NCBI GenBank assembly: GCA_033296885.1 | Contig: MU864135.1 | Coordinates: forward strand, 1-13,297 | Reading direction: 5' to 3' | Origin: Triangularia verruculosa | Lineage: Eukaryota > Ascomycota > Sordariomycetes > Sordariales > Podosporaceae | DNA: 13,297 bases | In this document: positions 9,586 through 13,297 of the stretch, piece by piece | Layout: each line of letters begins with the position of its first letter | Numbering within the stretch: the stretch's first letter is position 1 | Translations under genes and position numbers: made by a program | The notes under the pieces: generated by a model | What the model saw: the letters and a program-made list of their open reading frames with translations, nothing else | Told to the model about the DNA's origin: nothing | The model's database searches: none

Positions 9586-11259
9586 ATAGGCAGCCCTTCA
9601 AAAGAAGCCAGAGTCCTTCTGGCACTCGAGGCTATCTAAAATAACAAAAAGCTCAGTGTTCTTACTACAGCTAAATTATATAATATTCCAGAGACTACAC
9701 TACGCCGTCAACGCGCTAGTAGACATACACGACACGATTTTCCAGCTAACTTATATAATCTAACGGATCTAAAAGAATAGACGATAATTCAGTATATAGT
9801 TAAACTATATACTCGCATATTTCCTCCTCGGTTACGTAGTATAAAGGATATAGCTAACCAACTACTACGTAAACGCGACGCGCCCCTTATCGGTAAACTT
9901 TAGGTATATAACTTCGTTAAACGCTAGCTAAAATTCCGAACGTATTATACGTATAGATACGACTACTAAAAGGCTAAGTATAAAGATCTAAAGATTATTA
10001 GCGAATAATTTACGCTTATACGGAATATTAAAGTTAAATACGGTATTATAAATAACGATATTTATAACTTCGACGAAACTAGGTTTATAATGGGCATTAT
10101 CTTTGCGGATATAGTAATTACGACTTTAAATAGCCGTAGTAAAGTAAAACTAGCTTAGCTTAATAACCGGGAATAAGTAATAATAATCCAGGGCGTTAAT
10201 GCCCTTAATTAAGTTATCCCTTTATTTATTATCTTAACTATATAGTACTACCTCGCTAACTAATATACCGAATATAACCTCCCGGCCGATTAATACATCG
10301 TAATTACTGATAATAGCTAGATTATTAATATAATAGGCCTAGATTAAATTAAATACTTCGACTTTTATATAATACTTCGTACGAAAGGCAAATACCGGTT
10401 ATTAATCCTCGACGGCTACGAGAACCATTACTTAACCGAATTCGAACTCCATTATAAGTAGAATAATATTATTACCCTTTATATACCTCCACATTCCTCT
10501 TACCTCCTTTAGCTATTCGATATTGGCTATTTTAGGCCGTTAAAGTAGGCGTACGGTCGCTAAATCGAGGACTTAATGCGCTTATATATTAACTATATTA
10601 GTAAGCTCGAATTCCTTTACTCTTTTCGTAAGGCCTTCCTTACCTCTATTACCGAGAAAAATATCTAGGGCGGCTTCGTAGGGGCTAGCTTTATACCTTA
10701 CGATTTAAAGAGGGTACTTTCTAAGCTAGATATTAAGCTTCGTACCCTATTACCCTTAACCTTACTACCTAGCACTACTTAACCTTAGGTCTTTTAAATA
10801 CCCTATAACCCCCGAGAAGCTAACTCGCAGTTAACGCTTATTAAGACTCGTATTACCAACTATTAAAATAGCTTCCCAACTTCGATATTAACTACTATAG
10901 ACCAGCTTACTAAGGGCACGATAACTATAATATACTAAGTGGCCCTCCTTCGGTCAGAGAATACTTCGCTCCGTAAGGCTAACGAGGCATTAAGTAAACA
11001 CCGGAGAGCCAAAAGAATACGTGTGTAGCTTAGAGGGTCACTTACTATATAGGATGTACAGGAGGTATTGGGCCAGGGGGCTATAGGTGGGGAGGGAGTG
11101 TAAGAAACGCAGCCGGGTAATAGTGGTGTAGGGGGGGATCGTACGAAGGTTCGGTGCTGTGGTGTGTGCGGCAAGCCTGGCCATAATGCCCGCACTTGCC
11201 AGGAGGCTATAGAAGCATCTGATTCAGCTGCTTCTAATGTAATTATCGTTGGTTCTTAA
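9586..11259 (+). pseudogene. Fot1/pogo-like transposase (DDE_1), RIP-inactivated
   Basis: The enzyme would bind the terminal repeats in the nucleus and cut and rejoin DNA at TA sites. One frame of 557 codons plus stop is readable with no net frameshift, close to the roughly 540 residues of Fot1. The start is probably the ATA at 9586, an ATG altered by TpG-to-TpA. Residues 29-41 (AKLYNIPETTLRR) form a helix-turn-helix. PPRL (80-83) and NFVKR (109-113) belong to the CENP-B/Tc5-like second DNA-binding domain. The catalytic aspartates are D163 in NFDET, D276 in LILDGYENH and D312 in LFDIGYF, which gives DD35D. Residues 525-538 carry a CCHC zinc knuckle. There are 27 in-frame stops, all TAA or TAG, the first at 9637 and the last at 11101. 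No TGA is seen, as expected from C-to-T changes in Trp and Gln codons on either strand. The frame starts 54 bases inside the left terminal repeat and stops 44 bases before the right one. It is not functional. Confidence 0.94.
11158..11199 (+). other. CCHC zinc knuckle coding segment in the transposase C-terminus
   Basis: Codons for CGVCGKPGHNARTC give C-x2-C-x4-H-x4-C (residues 525, 528, 533, 538 of the transposase frame). All four metal ligands are intact, and this part is little affected by RIP. A C-terminal CCHC knuckle is known in many fungal Fot1-type transposases; a nucleic-acid-binding role is inferred. Confidence 0.85.
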
Positions 11260-11303
11260 TATTGTTATATTGCAATTAAGAATAGTTGTTGTAGGGTAGT
11301 TGA

Positions 11304-11348
11304 AGATTCGCCACTCGCTTATATTCGCCACTCGCTTATAAAGTACGT
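11304..11348 (-). repeat. Right terminal inverted repeat of the Fot1-type element
   Basis: Inverted counterpart of 9487-9531, with the paired 17-base motifs in reverse (ATTCGCCACTCGCTTAT twice) and an outer AAAGTACGT. The TA at 11349-11350 completes the target duplication. Confidence 0.95.
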
Positions 11349-11505
11349 TATTTTAATTAAAGTATCGGTCCCTTTATCTCTGCTAATGTAGGAGTTATAG
11401 CGCCACAGAGTGACTCACCGGTCGGCGAGGAAATTATCGGCGCGTTAATAAGTAAAGTAGTAAGGGAGGCGTCTGGAAGGTTTAAGCTATATTATTATAT
11501 TATAT
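11349..11505 (-). repeat. Family A host H, piece 5 of 5, weakly RIP-mutated
   Basis: H resumes in the duplicated TA and matches 12496-12690 and 7605-7815. It lacks about 37 bases of the linker found between AAAGTAT and GGTCC in other copies. Unlike the other H pieces it keeps CpA and TpG (CACAGAGTGACTCACCGG), so it is the closest thing in the window to unmutated family A sequence. A plus-strand frame is open for 50 codons (11361-11510), but the minus strand also reads open here, so no coding call is made. The expected 5' remainder of H is not found after 11505. Confidence 0.7.
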
Positions 11506-12495
11506 ATTTTTAGTTTATTAGGTTATATAGAAAGTAATAAGTATTATATAATTATAATATCTTACGATTATTATAAAAATAATAATTTCTTTATAAATAT
11601 TAATCTTATATTAAATTAACTATTTTTATTAAATATCTTTAATAATAATTACCGCTAAATACTATATACACTATATTTACTTAATAACTTTCTCCCTTTA
11701 ATAATAAACCTCTTTCCATATATCGTTATTATTATTATTATTATCCTAAATATATTAATTTACGTTTAATTTAAAATCTATATATTCCTAATTAAAATAA
11801 TAAAGTATTTTAAATTAACTTTAATTTAACCCGTCAAAATTTATTTAAACGATTTATTAAATTTATGAATTTTTTTTTCGCTTATTAAATAATTTAAAAA
11901 TAAATAATATCTTAAAATTAGTAAATATTAGCTTTTTATTTAAATAGTAACAAATTAAATAAATATATTATTTAATTATAGTTATTAATAAATCGATTAA
12001 TTATATATATTTAATATATTAATTACGCTTATCGAAAATATTAATTAAAGTAATTTACTTTACTAAAGTTCTTAATAAAAGTTAAGTATTTTAATTAAAA
12101 TATAAAATAAAGAGAGAGAATTAGAAGTAAAAAAATAATATATTTAATAAAAACGGTTCTTTTATTTTTATTAATATAAAAGTTATAATATTATAAAATA
12201 ATTTATTAATCGGCGAAGGAGTTATTAATATAGTAATAAATAAGATAGTAAGGGAGGCGTTCAGAAAGTTTAAGTTATATTGTTATATTATATATATTAT
12301 TAAATTCGACGATTAAAGGCCGTATATATATAATAAGTATATAATAAATATATAATATTATATGATATTATATAATCAGTACGTAATATTACGTAATATT
12401 ATGTAATATAACTTTAACCGACGATGCCGGGCTATAAAGAAAACCAACGCCGGATATAGTATTATTAAAGACCCTTTTTTTATTTTTATTTTTTT
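11506..12495 (-). mobile_element. Family A copy A11, complete, minus strand
   Basis: A complete reverse copy from TTTTTAGTTTATTAGG (the 3' end) to TTTTTTTAGGAC (the 5' end). It interrupts H, but no 13-bp duplication is visible, because the sequence to its right (A12) repeats part of the A family already present at 11349-11505 and does not continue it. Either its right flank was replaced by recombination between A copies or A11 and A12 arrived together. It carries ATTATTATTATTATTATCC triplet repeats near 11725. Confidence 0.68.
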
Positions 12496-12893
12496 AGGAC
12501 CTATTTAATTAAAGTATAAAATAAAAGAGAATTAAAGGTAAAATAATAGTATATGTAATAGAAATAGTCCTTTTTTTTTATTAATACGGAAGTTATAACG
12601 TTATAAAGCAACTTACCGGTCGGCGAGGGAGTTATTAACGCGGTAATAAGTAATATAATAAAGGAGGCGTTTAAAAGGTTTAAATTATATCGTTATATTA
12701 CATATAGTATTAAGCTCGATTATTAAAAACTATATATATATAATAAGTATATAATAAGTATTTAATATTACGTAATATTATATAATATAACTTTAACCAA
12801 TAATACCGGGCTATAAAGAAAACTAACGCCGGATATAATATTATTAAAGAACCTTTTTTTTAAAACTTCGTTTCTTTTAAAACGTAATATAAT
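12496..12893 (-). repeat. Family A copy A12, 5' part
   Basis: Matches A9 from about 7610 to 7985: AGTATAAAATAAAAGAGAATTAAAGG, then the CCGGTCGGCGAGGG block, TAAAGGAGGCGTTTAAAAGG, the AT palindromes, ACCGGGCTATAAAGAAAAC and the 5' end CTTCGTTTCTTTTAAAACG. Its 3' portion is absent; it begins directly at the edge of A11. Confidence 0.68.
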
Positions 12894-12918
12894 ATTATAT
12901 ACTTATATTATAAATTAA

Positions 12919-12950
12919 CTACTCGTAGGGACTTAGGTCCTCGCGAGTAG
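12919..12950 (+). repeat. Hairpin at the 5' end of family BC
   Basis: A 7-bp perfect stem, CTACTCG (12919-12925) with CGAGTAG (12944-12950), encloses an 18-base loop that can pair further (AGGG with TCCT, one wobble). A shorter version (TACTTA/TAAGTA) is kept at 1120-1149. A second small stem, AGTAGTT...AACTACT, follows near 12978-12996. The hairpin begins exactly at the first base of the element as set by the target duplication of BC1. Confidence 0.7.
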
Positions 12951-13070
12951 GGCGGACGTAAGGGTTAAACGGATAGAGTAGTTAATTTCAACTACTTTAT
13001 AGACCTATATTTAATTAATAATATAAGCTTTATAATATTATAATAACACAACCGACTTTATTTCTCTAAT

Positions 13071-13150
13071 ATCCTCCAACATCCTTTAATATCCTCCAGC
13101 ATCCTTTAATATCCTTTAATATCCTTTAATATCCTTTAATATCTTCCGAT
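13071..13150 (+). repeat. 10-bp minisatellite inside B4 (8 units)
   Basis: Eight exact-length decamers, mostly ATCCTTTAAT with variants ATCCTCCAAC, ATCCTCCAGC and ATCTTCCGAT; a degenerate unit precedes them. The C-containing variants keep CpA, while the ATCCTTTAAT units look like their C-to-T products or a recently amplified unit. Confidence 0.9.
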
Positions 13151-13184
13151 ATTTAACGTTACTTCTTCTTAATTATATATAACT

Positions 13185-13297
13185 GTTAACGTGTGGCACA
13201 TTATAGGTGCCGGGTAAGACCCAGGTGTTGAGGTGCCGGCCAAGCCTAACCTTGGCACTATACTATTATAGGTCTAGCGTAACCTAAGACCTACCAA
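13185..13297. mobile_element. Start of a young, GC-richer inserted element, truncated by the window end
   Basis: Base composition changes abruptly to roughly half G+C with normal CpA and TpG, inside family BC sequence. The first bases TGTGGCAC (13192) would suit an LTR 5' end, but no partner LTR, primer-binding site or protein is in view. Internal structure includes AGGTGCCGG twice (near 13206 and 13231), a GCCAAG...CTTGGC stem (near 13239-13256) and TAGGTCT...AGACCTA (13270-13293). The lack of RIP suggests recent arrival or single copy. It could equally be another class of element. Confidence 0.45.

Larger units (their letters stand above)
9487..11348 (+). mobile_element. Fot1/pogo-type DNA transposon, full length but inactive
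   Basis: A 1862-bp element with 45-bp terminal inverted repeats (one mismatch) and TA target duplications at 9485-9486 and 11349-11350. TA targets, DD35D chemistry, a CENP-B/pogo-like DNA-binding domain and a length near 1.9 kb define the Fot1 branch of the pogo group (Tc1-mariner superfamily) in fungi. Joining the flanks across one TA restores family A sequence (GTTAAATA|TTTTAATTAAAG), so the insertion postdates host H. It encodes one transposase frame, broken by RIP. The ends (9531-9750 and 10940-11348) keep CpA/TpG, while the centre is strongly mutated. It could be mobilised only by a transposase supplied from another copy. Confidence 0.95.
1..13184. other. RIP-mutated AT-rich repeat block (AT isochore)
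   Basis: Almost the whole window is AT-rich with a skewed dinucleotide pattern: CpA and TpG are nearly absent, TpA is abundant, and CpG persists (12601-12660: one CpA, no TpG, five CpG). This is the signature of repeat-induced point mutation, the premeiotic C-to-T process of ascomycete fungi that prefers CpA. General AT drift or a mitochondrial genome would not spare CpG while removing CpA. All recognisable content is repeated sequence, as expected for a RIP target. Exceptions with normal CpA/TpG are about 9531-9750, 10940-11490 and 13185-13297. No open protein-coding gene was found. Confidence 0.9.
12919..13184 (+). mobile_element. Family BC copy B4, 5' part, interrupted on the right
   Basis: Starts with the family hairpin and follows BC1 from 1119 to about 1340: GGGACTTAGGTCCTCG, GGACGTAAGGGTT, TATTTAATTAATAATATAAGCTTTATAATATTATAATAA, CCGACTTTATTTCTC, minisatellite, then TATATATAACT. 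The similarity stops between 13184 and 13191, where a GC-richer sequence begins. It probably continues beyond the window after that insertion. Confidence 0.72.

Noticed and set aside
10935..11195. Open frame of 86 codons on the minus strand
   Set aside because: It lies antisense to the C-terminal part of the Fot1-type transposase frame, is rich in Pro/Ser/Leu as expected for an antisense shadow of GC-richer DNA, and matches no family I recognise.
13071..13150. Short regular repeats as a possible CRISPR array
   Set aside because: Units are contiguous 10-mers without spacers; this is a minisatellite inside a transposable element.
1..13184. Mitochondrial or plastid origin suggested by high AT content
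   Set aside because: Preferential loss of CpA/TpG with CpG retained, nested transposons with target duplications and absence of organelle genes all point to nuclear RIP-mutated DNA.

Overview
The window is most likely from a filamentous ascomycete (Pezizomycotina). It is a gene-free, extremely AT-rich block made of old transposable elements that were heavily mutated by repeat-induced point mutation (RIP). The RIP call rests on dinucleotides: across the AT-rich part CpA and TpG are almost gone and TpA is in excess, while CpG, CpC and GpG survive. For example, 12601-12660 has one CpA, no TpG and five CpG. I see no intact protein-coding gene, tRNA or rRNA. The class-level assignment is inference; nothing identifies the species.

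Layout. Three AT-rich repeat families, which I call A, BC and D, fill nearly everything. Family A (about 945-950 bp when complete) ends in CCTAAAAA, so its sense strand is taken as the one ending in that A-run. Family BC (about 870-885 bp) starts with a hairpin and carries a 10-bp minisatellite. Family D (about 340 bp) is present as an inverted pair. From left to right: A1 (1-482), D1 (617-960), BC1 (1119-2002), a 5'-truncated BC copy (2073-2547), an A fragment (2548-2612), a complete A copy (2736-3685), a large nested cluster (3900-12893), a third BC start (12919-13184), and an unmutated GC-richer sequence from about 13185 to the window end.

The nested cluster can be taken apart. One minus-strand A copy ('host H') lies in five pieces (3900-4114, 5371-5549, 8395-8532, 9401-9486, 11349-11505). 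It was split by four insertions: an A+D segment with a 14-bp target duplication, an A copy with 13 bp, a BC copy with 13 bp, and a TA-flanked DNA transposon. The inserted A copy was itself entered by another A copy (13 bp), and that one by a third A copy (13-16 bp). Placeable target duplications of both A and BC are therefore about 13 bp, which suggests target-primed (LINE-type) retroposition by shared machinery.

The best-resolved element is a complete 1862-bp Fot1/pogo-type transposon (9487-11348). It has 45-bp terminal inverted repeats, TA duplications and a transposase reading frame of 557 codons plus stop. That frame keeps both DNA-binding regions, a DD35D catalytic triad and a C-terminal CCHC zinc knuckle, but its start codon is ATA and it has 27 in-frame TAA/TAG stops and no TGA. 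It is dead. RIP damage is strong in its centre and weak at both ends, and the weak zone on the right continues past the transposon boundary into host H.

Stretches without an assigned repeat (about 483-616, 961-1105, 2613-2722, 3699-3899, 12894-12918) are AT-rich and I see nothing identifiable in them.
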